Assembly (NCBI GenBank): GCA_949361645.1
Contig: OX442425.1
Coordinates: 2,038,171-2,102,170 of the forward strand
Reading direction: 5' to 3'
Length of the DNA stretch: 64,000 nt
From: Spongilla lacustris
Lineage: Eukaryota > Porifera > Demospongiae > Spongillida > Spongillidae
Numbering within the stretch: the stretch's first letter is position 1; each line of letters starts with the position of its first letter. The translations under genes and the position numbers were made by a program. Positions 43,401 through 53,500 of the stretch are shown here, one piece after another. The notes beneath the pieces were generated by a model. It saw only the letters and a list, made by a program, of their open reading frames with translations, had not been told where the DNA came from and searched no databases.

Positions 43401-46400
43401 GTCTACCGTGTGTGGCCTCCATGGGACTAATGGGGTCACCTCTGTGGTGTACTCTGGTGGCCACATATTGAGTACTGGACGTGATGGCTGCTGTAGACGT
43501 CTGGCTGTGGAGCCAGATGGTCATATCATGGAGGCCTCTGTGTTCAAGGTGTGTGCTACCATGGTTACCATGTCGGCTGTGATATGATGTCTCCTTGTAG
43601 CCAGTGAAGGGAGTGGACTGGATTGAGAGGGTGATCCCCACCCCAGGAAGTGATGATATGCTGTTCCTTGTCTTCCACACTGTGAGTGCATGTGGTGGTA
43701 TGTGCATGTGATGGTGTGTGCATGTGATGGTGTGTGCATGTGATGGTGTGTGCATGTGATGGTGTGTGCATGTGATGGTGTGTGCATGTGATGGTGAGGG
43801 CATGTGATCAGTAGAAGCAAGGTGAGGGGAGGAGGGGGAGGAGGCTATGTAGGTGACAGTCCATACGTGCACATGTAAAAATCACCATAGCCCATACAAT
43901 CATTATAATGTATAACTGAATGTGTAGCTGCTGTGGTATGGAGACCTCTAGCAGACCTGTGCTTTTTGCAACTGTGTGCTCTATTTGGAACTCTCCCAAT
44001 ATATTTTTAATAACCATTTACAATTACGGTACATTTGTGAATAATTGACCTAATCAATTCAAGAGCATTCTATGGATGAGCTGACCAACGTTATTGTTAA
44101 TGGCTGCTTTGTTGCTCGAGGGTTATTGTATACATGTACATGCGTGCTTGTGGGTACATATGATAATATTTAATAAATGCGTGTTTACACCATACATGTA
44201 TATTGTTAGTATCATGTATGTACATTTACATGTACATGTAAATGTACAATGAATTTTGTAACCAGCACACAGTGTTCAGATTGTTTAGCAGGGACATCCC
44301 CTTCCATATGTAAATGCACGAATATATCAAATGGCCATCTTGTGTGTTGCGTAGGAGGTGGGGAGAGGGGGGGGGGGGAGGTATTTATGTTCATACAATG
44401 TACTGTGCTGTCTATGACACATTTGTACACACCATCATTGCACTCCCGGTGCTACCAGATGGATCTTGTGCTGCACAGCGTCAAACAGAACAGGTCACTC
44501 CTCAAGCTAAGCTGTGGGGGAGGTCACAGGTCATATGGCTTCAGCTCGGACAGTGAGGTGAGGTGATGGACATGTCTCCATTGCTGAGGTGATGGACATG
44601 TATCCATTGCTGAGGTGATGGACATGTCTCCATTGCTGAGATGATGGACATGTATCCATTGCTGAGGTGATGGACATGTCTCCATTGCTGAGGTAATGGA
44701 CATGTCTCCATTGCTGAGATGATGGACATGCGTCCATTGCTGAGGTGATGGACATGTCTCCATTGCTGAGGTGATGGACATGTCTCCATTGCTGAGGTGA
44801 TGGACATGTACCCATTGCTGAGGTGATGGACATGTCTCCATTGCTGAGGTGATGGACATGTCTCCATTGCTGAGGTGATGGACATGTCTCCATTGCTGAG
44901 GTGATAGACATGTCTCCATTGCTGAGGTGATGTCTCCATTGCTGAGGTGATGGACATGTCTCCATTGCTGAGGTGATGGACATGTCTCCATTGCTGAGGT
45001 GATGGACATGTCTCCATTGCTGAGGTGATGGACATGTCTCCATTGCTGAGGTGATGGACGTGTCTCCATTGCTGAGGTGATGGACATGTCTCCATTGCTG
45101 AGGTGATGGACATGTCTCCATTGCTGAGGTGATGGGGATGTCTCCATTGCTGAGGTGATGGGGATGTCTCCATTGCTGAGGTGATGGACATGTATCCATT
45201 GCATTACTCCTTTAGCTGCTCACTGAGAAGGTGGTCAGAGTAACCTACATCAAGGGAGGTATGGTGTACTTCAGGGAAATGAACTTGAATGAGGCTTTGT
45301 ATAAACCAGTGCTCCAGGTAAACATCTCTCCTCTCTTCGCAGCTGTGTCCCTCATTCTCTTACTTCATGTTTTTCTCTTGTCCTTCCCCTTCCCCTCTCC
45401 CTCCCCTTCCCCTCCCCTTCCCCTCCCTTCCCTCCCCTTCCCCTCCCCTCTCCTCCCCATTCCCCTTCCCCTTCCCCCTCCCCCTCCCTTTCCCTTCCCC
45501 TACCCCTTTTAGCAGCCATTTGTTGGTAAGGAGGCTATCTCTATGGAGGTGATCGATGACTCTGCAGATGGCTCAGGATTGATTGCTGTTGGAAGTGAAG
45601 AGTGTACTATCTGCCTATTACAAGTTCAAGTGCCTTGTATCCTGTTCAAGTCTACATGTTGTGCTGTGTGTAAATGCATAGATACATGTACATGTAAGCG
45701 TGTAAGTGTTTTATATAGCATGTACGTGTGTGTGCGTGTACATGTACATATATATGTGTGGATGTGTGCATGTGTGTTTTTCATTGATTTTGGCCAGTTC
45801 AAACCTTGACACATATAGCCAGTGGACGTTGTGTGTCAATCAGCTGCCTCCAAAGCCTTCAAGGTCACCTCTCCTCTGTGAGGGCTTTGGCCAGCACTCC
45901 CAGCGGCCTCCATTCAAACCACAAGCTTCTCTTCTCTGGAGGAGGCAGAGCCAGTGTGAAGGCATGGCTGATCTGTGGTGAGTCTATGTGGAGGCATGGC
46001 TGATCTGTGGTGAGGCTATGTAGGTAGTGTGAAGGCATGGCTGATCTATGGTGAGGCTATGTAGGTAGTGTGAAGGCATGGCTGATCTATGGTGAGGCTA
46101 TGTAGGCAGTGTGAAGGCATGGCTGATCTGTGGTGAGGCTATGTAGGTAGTGTGAAGGCATGGCTGATCTGTGGTGAGGCTATGTAGGTAGTGTGAAGGC
46201 ATGGCTGATCTATGGTGAGGCTATGTAGGTAGTGTGAAGGCATGGCTGATCTGTGGTGAGGCTATGTAGGTAGTGTGAAGGCATGGCTGATCTGTGGTGA
46301 GGCTATGTAGGTAGTGTGAAGGCATGGCTGATCTGTGGTGAGGCTATGTAGGTAGTGTGAAGGCATGGCTGATCTGTGGTGAGGCTATGTAGGTAGTGTG

Positions 46401-49400
46401 AAGGCATGGCTGATCTGTGGTGAGGCTATGTAGATAGTGTGAAGGCATGGCTGATCTGTGGTGAGGCTATGTAGATAGTGTGAAGGCATGGCTGATCTGT
46501 GGTGAGGCTATGTAGGTAGTGTGAAGGCATGGCTGATCTATGGTGAGGCTATGTAGGTAGTGTGAAGGCATGGCTGATCTGTGGTGAGGCTATGTAGGTA
46601 GTGTGAAGGCATGGCTGATCTATGGTGAGGCTATGTAGGTAGTGTGAAGGCATGGCTGATCTGTGGTGAGGCTATGTAGGTAGTGTGAAGGCATGGCTGA
46701 TCTATGGTGAGGCTATGTAGGCAGTGTGAAGGCATGGCTGATCTGTGGTGAGGCTATGTAGGTAGTGTGAAGGCATGGCTGATCTGTGGTGAGGCTATGT
46801 AGGTAGTGTGAAGGCATGGCTGATCTGTGGTGAGGCTATGTAGGTAGTGTGAAGGCATGGCTGATCTATGGTGAGGCTATGTAGGTAGTGTGAAGGCATG
46901 GCTGATCTATGGTGAGGCTATGTAGGTAGTGTGAAGGCATGGCTGATCTGTGGTGAGGCTATGTAGGTAGTGTGAAGGCATGGCTGATCTGTGGTGAGGC
47001 TATGTAGGCAGTATGAAGGCATGGCTGATCTGTGGTGAGGCTATGTGTGAAGGCATGGCTGATCTATGGTGAGGCTATGTAGGTAGTGTGAAGGCATGGC
47101 TGATCTGTGGTGAGGCTATGTAGGTAGTGTGAAGGCATGGCTGATCTGTGGTGAGGCTATGTAGGTAGTGTGAAGGCATGGCTGATCTGTGGTGAGGCTA
47201 TGTAGGTAGTGTGAAGGCATGGCTGATCTATGGTGAGGCTATGTAGGTAGTGTGAAGGCATGGCTGATCTGTGGTGAGGCTATGTAGGTAGTGTGAAGGC
47301 ATGGCTGATCTGTGGTGAGGCTATGTAGGTAGTGTGAAGGCATGGCTGATCTGTGGTGAGGCTATGTAGGTAGTGTGAAGGCATGGCTGATCTGTGGTGA
47401 GGCTATGTAGGTAGTGTGAAGGCATGGCTGATCTATGGTGAGGCTATGTAGGTAGTGTGAAAGCATGGCTGATCTGTAGTGAGGCTATGTAGATAGTGTG
47501 AAGGCATGGCTGATCTGTGGTGAGGCTATGTAGATAGTGTGAAGGCATGGCTGATCTGTGGTGAGGCTATGTAGGTAGTGTGAAGGCATGGCTGATCTGT
47601 GGTGAGGCTATGTAGGTAGTGTGAAGGCATGGCTGATCTGTGGTGAGGCTATGTGTGAAGGCATGGCTGATCTATGGTGAGGCTATGTAGGTAGTGTGAA
47701 GGCATGGCTGATCTGTGGTGAGGCTATGTAGGTAGTGTGAAGGCATGGCTGATCTGTGGTGAGGCTATGTGTGAAGGCATGGCTGATCTATGGTGAGGCT
47801 ATGTAGGTAGTGTGAAGGCATGGCTGATCTGTGGTGAGGCTATGTAGGTAGTGTGAAGGCATGGCTGATCTGTGGTGAGGCTATGTGTGAAGGCATGGCT
47901 GATCTATGGTGAGGCTATGTAGGTAGTGTGAAGGCATGGCTGATCTGTGGTGAGGCTATGTAGGTAGTGTGAAGGCATGGCTGATCTGTGGTGAGGCTAT
48001 GTGTGAAGGCATGGCTGATCTATGGTGAGGCTATGTAGGTAGTGTGAAGGCATGGCTGATCTGTGGTGAGGCTATGTAGGTAGTGTGAAGGCATGGCTGA
48101 TCTGTGGTGAGGCTATGTAGGTAGTGTGAAGGCATGGCTGATCTGTGGTGAGGCTATGTAGGTAGTGTGAAGGCATGGCTATGATGTAATCAGGACTCTA
48201 GTGATTGTGCTTGTTCCTTGCATAGATGCATTCCTATTGTCATGTTTACTTGGTACTTTTCCTTAAGTGGAAGACCACAGCTGTCCAAATCCTGTGCTCC
48301 AGTCTGACCTGTTCCTCCACGAGCCTCAGTTCAGCTCTGGTCCCCAGGCCCACCACCACCACAGCAGGTGGAGGAGGAGGCGCAGGGGTGTGGCCTTCAA
48401 GGCAGACCCTGAGTGCAGGGTGATGTCCCTCACCACCTTCCCTCTCGCTGGAGCCTTCAGTCCCTGCCATGGAGACCTGCTGAGAGGGAAGCACTACCTC
48501 GCAGTGGCCTGTTCAGATGGCATCATCAGGTCTGATGTATGGTTTTGGTCATTTTTAATACTTAGTAATTCATAAGCAGCATACCTTGTTTTATGTGGGT
48601 GGTGGGGGGGGGGGGGGGGGGGAAGAGGAAATGCTTGTTGGAGTGCTCTAGATCTATGGCTGTAGGGCACCCATTTAATGATGACCACAGACTGGGTACC
48701 CTACGAACCAGGCCTGGGGACTGGTTGTGGTTTAATAGGGGAAAGCCTGCAAGGTACTATCCCTTCCTGCAGGTAGAACACTACATGTACCATATACCCA
48801 GCACAAAAGGCTATTGTACACACCCACGCAATTTACAATAATGATGTACAACATATAAACCTGTTAAGTCTGTAGGTACCTTAATTATTATCTGCTTTAT
48901 TTTACACTTTTTGTTCAGCAATTTAAATTTAATCTTGACAGACAATACATCTACTGTGAGAAGGACTGTGACTTCACTGCCCTAAGCCACCTCTCCTTCC
49001 ACAACCGTTGTCTGCTCAAGGTCAGCCATATCGTCCACAGGGACCCTGCACGGTGTGCCAGTTCCCAGACCACTGCCAGCGACCATATCTCGGACTCTAT
49101 GGTGCTGCTTTGCTCAACCGCCACTGATGGAATGCTTGCATTCTGGTCCCTCAACCACTGTTTGGACTTCTGGCTTCAGTCCACACTTATGAAGTCTTCA
49201 GAGGATGAGATGGGCTCTAATTGGGAGGAGAACAGGGGTACCGGTAGTGGCCTAATGGAGCAGGAGATGGGCTCTAATTGGGAGGAGAACAGGGGTACTG
49301 GTAGTGGCCTATTGGAGCAGTGTTCTGCTGAGCCAAAGGTTGTACTGGCTGTCAAGGTACACCAGTCTGGAGTCAATGATGTCGCAATAACTCCAAGTAA

Positions 49401-50513
49401 GCATTCCTTGCACATCAGTGGGGCAGCTGCTCACACTTTGATGTACCAGGTCCTGCTGGTGGCAGCTGCTATCGCATTGCAACGGTAGGGGATGACAACT
49501 GCTTGAGCGTCCTGGAGTGCTGCCTGTCTTTGCAAGATGGAGGGTGTGGCTCACCCGAGCTCCTCCCATCTGTGCACGTGACCTTCCAGTGCTCTGAACC
49601 AAATGCACACTCCTCAAGCATCACAGGTCTGTATAGAGGGCAGCTCACTTATCCTCATGTTGTATTGCTTTGGTGTGTTTAGGTAATACATGTATATAAA
49701 TTAGACAGACATTTTTGTTCTTGTTAGCCATGCCCACATATGCTCCATAAGCAGCATGTACATGTATGTTACTTGTAGCTTCAAGATCCAGTTTGATTGC
49801 ACCAAGGTGGCCTTCACAAACGAAAAGTAATTGTTTCTGTGATAAATGAACACACATACACAAACATTTGCTTTGAGGTTTAGACTTCACAATGCTCAGC
49901 ATATAGCTATAGCCACATGTAGCTTTGCTCACCTCACCACACCTGTGCCTTTCACCACAATCCACTCACCCACTCACCCCTTAACACCTTCACCACACTT
50001 GTGCCTTTTATCACACTCCACTCACCCCCTTAACACCTTACTACCTTCACCACACTTGTGCATGCTTCCCCTAAAACACATGGATGGACATAGTATTATG
50101 TAATCACTCAACACTGTACATACATGTATACTTGCCTGCACATTTGCATCATAAACTAAGGATGTCTAGTGAGAGACATGAGTATAATTGTACATGCAGC
50201 ATGTCTGTTCTGCAGGAGTTCAGTTCTTGTCCCCAACTGCCGTTCTGACCACCTCCGTTGATCAGAGGCTGAATGTGTGGGAGATAGCAGACATTTCCCT
50301 GGTCCTTGTGTGGGGCACAGTACATGATGTTGCTGACACTGCTGCCATGAAGGTGCTTAGAACTGTTCAAAGGTGAAGCAGAGTGCATGGTACTGTGGTA
50401 GTCCTCACCTTGTTTCTCTCCATGTTTATGATAGGGGCAAAGTTTTAGTTCTTCTGTGCGGAATTGGGTTCCAGTATTTTGGCATGCAGGTTGCCATGGA
50501 CACTGCTACATAA
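34599..50513 (+). CDS. WDR6: WDR6, WD40 partner of the FTSJ1 tRNA 2'-O-methyltransferase
   Basis: Multi-WD40 protein of the family that pairs with FTSJ1/Trm7 to methylate position 34 of tRNA. Exons: 34599-34689, 34754-34849, 36240-36444, 37489-37657, 38096-38209, 38806-39003, 39464-39524, 39580-39689, (missing), 41114-41229, 41453-41725, 43387-43548, 43601-43681, 44459-44557, 45216-45317, 45513-45636, 45798-45977, 48268-48529, 48942-49396, 49450-49626, 50216-50372, 50435-50513. All junctions are GT-AG and in phase except around the gap. Diagnostic stretches: DIVELSDWILEVCWL, LVSVSDDRTIRIWDL, GHTARVWDALLL, VVCGDRRGSLHVY, GVTSVVYSGGHILSTGRDG, CGGGHRSYGFS, LLCSTATDGMLAFW and VLTTSVDQRLNVWE, in the WDR6 order. 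Visible coding is about 1100 residues (human 1121). Oddities: a frameshift at 39657-39662 and the gap at 39826-40025. Confidence 0.88.
34917..36085. repeat. 1.2-kb CACATCACACAACATACACTA satellite, WDR6 intron 2
   Basis: Units ACACATCACACAACATACAC plus T, with shortened forms. The marker ACATCACTACACAAC recurs at about 35283, 35516, 35749 and 36010, so there is a higher-order period near 233 bp. Confidence 0.9.
36487..36862. repeat. GTAC and (CATA)n arrays, WDR6 intron 3
   Basis: (ACGT)n-like TACGTACG block at 36509-36545, then about 190 bp of pure CATA, then CACACGTACATA. Confidence 0.95.
37087..37425. repeat. (GT)n then (CA)n/CATA arrays, WDR6 intron 3
   Basis: GT repeats (37087-37167) face CA repeats (37250-37425) across a short CATA/TACATG spacer, so together they form a large imperfect inverted repeat. 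Confidence 0.9.
38447..38797. repeat. (CTCC)n abutting WDR6 exon 6 acceptor
   Basis: About 80 CTCC units end 10-20 bp before the exon 6 3' splice site (GTGTTCAG at 38798-38805) and act as its pyrimidine tract. Confidence 0.9.
39124..39285. repeat. About 28-bp minisatellite, WDR6 intron 6
   Basis: Five to six units of TGGCCTGGGGAAGAGAGTAC plus CTGTGC. Confidence 0.75.
39580..39689 (+). CDS. WDR6: WDR6 exon 8 with homopolymer frameshift
   Basis: In phase the exon reads ADLPRSVLLCGG up to the run of six G at 39657-39662, then hits TGA before its donor. Dropping one G from the reading keeps HLLCLTDQG open to the donor (GTGAGTG), and that continuation is what WDR6 homologues show. The exon phase then also becomes 2. 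A sequencing or assembly slip in the G run is the likely cause; a real lesion is possible. Confidence 0.6.
39705..39825. repeat. 21-bp minisatellite at the gap edge
   Basis: Six units of TGTGGCCTCCATTACTGTAC plus A run straight into the N block, so the gap was probably caused by this array. Confidence 0.9.
39826..40025. other. Assembly gap, 200 N
   Basis: Exactly 200 unknown bases. One WDR6 exon (phase 2 to phase 1) is expected between 39690 and 41113 and is not found in the known flanks, so it probably lies here. Confidence 0.98.
40233..40455. mobile_element. MITE-like element, about 220 bp, WDR6 intron
   Basis: Left end TAAAGCTGTGTTTACAATTT and the reverse complement of the right end, TTAAGCTGGGTTTACAATGT, match over about 45 bp including CTGAATGTTGCGTCAGCATC. 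A second hairpin (40294-40347, arms around CGCTGGAATAGA) is nested inside. No transposase. Confidence 0.7.
41209..41376. repeat. Tandem copies of the WDR6 exon 9 5' splice region with G runs
   Basis: GTGGGCCAGGGGGGGACCTG|GTACGTTT at the exon end is followed by three degraded copies, each starting GTGGGCC, containing a 15-25-base G run and ending GTACATTT or TATGTTT. Confidence 0.8.
41820..42136. repeat. 44-bp minisatellite, 7 copies, WDR6 intron 10
   Basis: Unit CATGATACATTAGGGACCAA plus GGGATGATATCAAGAGCATT plus ACTG. Almost identical copies suggest a recent expansion. Confidence 0.95.
42419..43065. repeat. 27-bp minisatellite, about 24 copies, WDR6 intron 10
   Basis: Unit CTTCATATATTGCCCATACA plus TGTGTAC, with a few TATATGTATAC variants. 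Confidence 0.95.
43239..43400. repeat. WDR6: 64/72-bp direct repeats that copy the start of WDR6 exon 11
   Basis: GTGTACACATAG|GTGCTAGGACC occurs at the true acceptor (43375-43397) and again at 43303 (72 bp upstream). A shorter copy lacking AGGACCAAT starts at 43239. Each copy carries the acceptor AG and the coding bases for the exon's first 23 codons. Confidence 0.8.
43689..43803. repeat. 16-bp minisatellite, 7 copies, WDR6 intron 12
   Basis: Unit GTGTGCATGTGATGGT, beginning only a few bases after the exon 12 donor (GTGAGTG). Confidence 0.9.
44557..45195. repeat. 26-bp minisatellite, about 24 copies, directly after WDR6 exon 13
   Basis: Unit GAGGTGATGGACATGTCTCC plus ATTGCT begins at the exon 13 donor itself (AGTGAG|GTGAGGTGATGG). 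Every unit therefore carries TGAG|GTGATG, a 5' splice-like motif. Confidence 0.9.
45370..45512. repeat. CCCCTTCCCCTCC pyrimidine tract before WDR6 exon 15
   Basis: About 140 bp of C/T only, ending TTTTAG and exon 15. Confidence 0.9.
45978..48180. repeat. WDR6: 41-bp minisatellite of about 53 copies built from the WDR6 exon 16 / intron 16 junction
   Basis: Exon 16 ends GTGAAGGCATGGCTGATCTG TG, followed by GTGAGTCTATGT. The array repeats GTGAAGGCATGGCTGATCTG, TGGTGAGGCTATG and TAGGTAGT, so every unit holds the exon's last 22 bases plus a consensus 5' splice site. Point variants (CTATGG, GATAGT) and 34-bp short units occur. Between 47651 and 48115 units are ordered as 34+41+41 (period 116 bp). 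Confidence 0.95.
48605..48624. repeat. Poly-G tract, WDR6 intron 17
   Basis: GTGGTGG followed by about 20 G, about 75 bp after the exon 17 donor. Confidence 0.9.
49207..49320 (+). repeat. WDR6: 57-bp in-frame tandem duplication inside WDR6 exon 18
   Basis: Two copies of the bases for EMGSNWEENRGTGSG plus L(M/L)EQ at 49207-49263 and 49264-49320, differing at two sites. It falls in a loop between WD40 strands, where an insertion is tolerated. Confidence 0.95.
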
Positions 50514-53500
50514 TTCTACCTATTTTTGCCTCTTGTATCGAAATTATTTATTTTTTGTTTGTAATTTTTTGTTATGTATTCGTAACAACGTCACTACTTT
50601 AATTTTGTTAATACGAAAGGAAACGCTCTACGCTAGTTGTACATGTAACTGCTAAATGATGCCAGTGTTGTAAATGAAAGATGATGTACAAAATGTAACC
50701 GGTCAAAATGTACACGTGTAGATTTATAAGTATTCCGATGATACGACGGCCGGTTCCGAGTTACGTGTACAACATAGGTAATCAAGTTCTATACTCCACA
50801 TTTATAATATTTGCGACTTGAGTAATAACTGCTGCATGTTTATTTGAATGCGGCGATGCACCACATGTATTATTGCATATTTCTGGGACCCAGCAGCCCT
50901 TGCGGTTCGGCTAATTAAGCTGCTACACGTACAGTTTACTCTTGATGCTATCGCCCTCGATCACTATCGCCTTCTCTCTACGGTACTACCGCGCTGTAAG
51001 GCCCTTCGCCAGTTGCCCTTAGCTCTTCCTTATCTCTTAGTCTATCATATGTGTGCCATGCAATTAACCCACACTCATTATATTTTCCACGTACATTGAT
51101 GCTAGAGCTAGGGCTGAAAAATGGCAGCGCTTCTATACAATAGTCACGGCGTTAGAGCGCGCGGGAGGTAAAGCGCAACCGTACAGCAATACACGCTCAA
51201 AATGTGCTATCCGGTCGGCCGTATTGCTGTTGAATTTATTTTTCCGCTTTAATGCACGCATGCAGCTGATTAATTCAAGCTTATAAACATGCATATGCGA
51301 TACGCGTGTTAATTATGCGCACACCGCGCGGAGCCGCGGGAGGGCCCCCCTAGTATTCGGGGATCGTATTCGCGCACCTCGTGCTTAAGTTGCGCACGAG
51401 TGGTGGTGAGGCCTTGTGTTGGTTCTTCGAACATGTAAGTGGTGATGAGCGGCTGTGAATGGCGCGGTCCGCAATATATTATGCACGTATGATACGTGTA
51501 AAGGTACATCGCATGTACCGGGTGAATTTTATCCACGGATCATGAAAATATCATACATACTACACTACCTTATACTTTCCGTTCAACGTTGTGTAGCCTC
51601 ACATGATGATGTGGTAACACTTACTCAACGGCCGGCATACCGTCTGTTGTCAGTAGACTGCTTGTAGCGAGGCTATCACTTCGATCGTTCATCGAAAAAA
51701 GAGGGGGGGGGGGGAAGGGGCTAATTATGTACAGGCAAAGCAGGACACTAAAATTTTACAAGTGTGAATACAGGAATGTATATACCAGTACAAGTAAAAC
51801 AGTTCACAGTTCATTTGCCACTGCATGAAAGTCTAGCATATCTTTGTCTTCTTTATGCGCATGTAAAATCATGCACCAGTTTAACCAAGTCTGGCGCATG
51901 GTACTCTTCAGCCAGCTCTTAGAGTCTGAAGATAATCATTTGGAAATTCCAAATTGTGATCTTCCAACATCCTGGAAGGCTGCTTTGTAAGGTAGTATCA
52001 CGAAAAATTCTATCCGTCCGCAAAATATTAATAAATTTTGGCAACATTCCAGACTGCAAGAAATTATCCCACCCGGCCATTTTTTATCCCACCTCTAGAA
52101 TTCATGCAGGCCCATTGCCAGGGGAGATCGGAGGGGATGGGATGGAGATGGTGGAGATGGGGGGAAGAGAGAGCCATAGCCTACTGGGAAAGGGTGTCCC
52201 CCCCCACCCCCCTGTGGCCACCTCTGCTATCTAACCCCCCACCCCGCCAGACATCCTGGCTACGGACCTGAAATAACACAACACCTGCACAAACCGCCAC
52301 GTGTGACAGTGTGCAGGCGCTATTAAATCTCTTTTTGATCAGTAACTTGTACGTGCATGAAGCCAACATGGATAGTGAGCCAAGGATATGGCTGGAAGTG
52401 AAGACAATCATTTGGACTACGTCTACCTGTACTTAAAAGACAGCCGGCATGTATCCATACAAAGCAGTGCTCGGCATTCGGCTGAGATCTAAGAAATTTG
52501 AAATGCAAAGTGGAGAGCTGCACTACAAGCTGGTGCTGGGAGAAAGCGATGTTAGTTACTAAGCATTGCATCAATAAGCAGAAATGCACTTTACTAAATT
52601 TAGTACACTGTCACCCTCATGCACGCTCTGGCAAAATGTCAGTGGTACGTAGGTTGATATTTGACAGACAAACTGATCCCTCAATGCAAAATAGAGTGCA
52701 TGCCGTCCCCATGCAGCCGCTGTTGTGTCCTGACTGGAGGTCACTGCATCATATACATCATAAAGGATCGCGGGGTGGAGGGGTCAGGGGTCCATATCTC
52801 CAAGCCCATGCATGCCCTGATTGGAGTGAAATTAACTTACTTTTGCAAAACTTCACCGGAGAGGGCACAGTACACTATTTCATGGAATTTGACTGTCTAA
52901 ATCCCCTAGGACACTTTTTGGCAGAGTAGGATAATATTTGGCAGCCAAAATCTACATTTGAGCTGAAAATATCTATCTCATGGGATACGTTTTGGCAGCA
53001 AAATTTTATCCTAGGATAAGTTTTAGGTAGGATAATATTTGTCGTGACAGTACCATCACGTATTGAACAATGTAAAATATACAGATGGTGTTGTGGCACA
53101 TTCACAGCGCAGAACACGGGGGGGGGGGGGGGGGGGGGGCGGGAGAGGCCCCCCCCTTACTACGGCCTTGCCAAGTCATGATGGCAAGTCTTTAATGGTA
53201 GCCAAGTCAAATCCATTGATGTAGGTAAGAACATGCAATTATTCTCGTTTATTGCAGCTTTGGACAATTTTTTGCTACCATCACGCATTGCGGAAGCCTC
53301 AAGGGGAATGACCTGGATGACTATGGCTGTATCCGCTAGATATAAGCAATTTTTCTTTTGAAAAATATAGATATGTCCGTCTCAAAAGCAGTGTGTCACG
53401 TAAAATTGTCGTCTAAATGCTGGAAGAGAAAAGAAGTGGTGTACTTACTACAAGATACAGATATCTATTGTATTTAGGCGTACCTGGTTGTGACTTCTTC

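Noticed and set aside
43390..43872. Minus frame with HTITCTHHHM repeats
   Set aside because: Antisense to WDR6 exons 11-12 and to the 16-bp intronic repeat.
51309..51536. 75-residue minus frame with a GC-rich end
   Set aside because: No recognisable family, no splice sites and a stretch of CpG-rich sequence that keeps frames open by chance; kept only as part of the intergenic interval.
52498..52929. 143-residue plus frame
   Set aside because: No family features and frame-open only through mixed repeats; start and end show no splice or promoter support.
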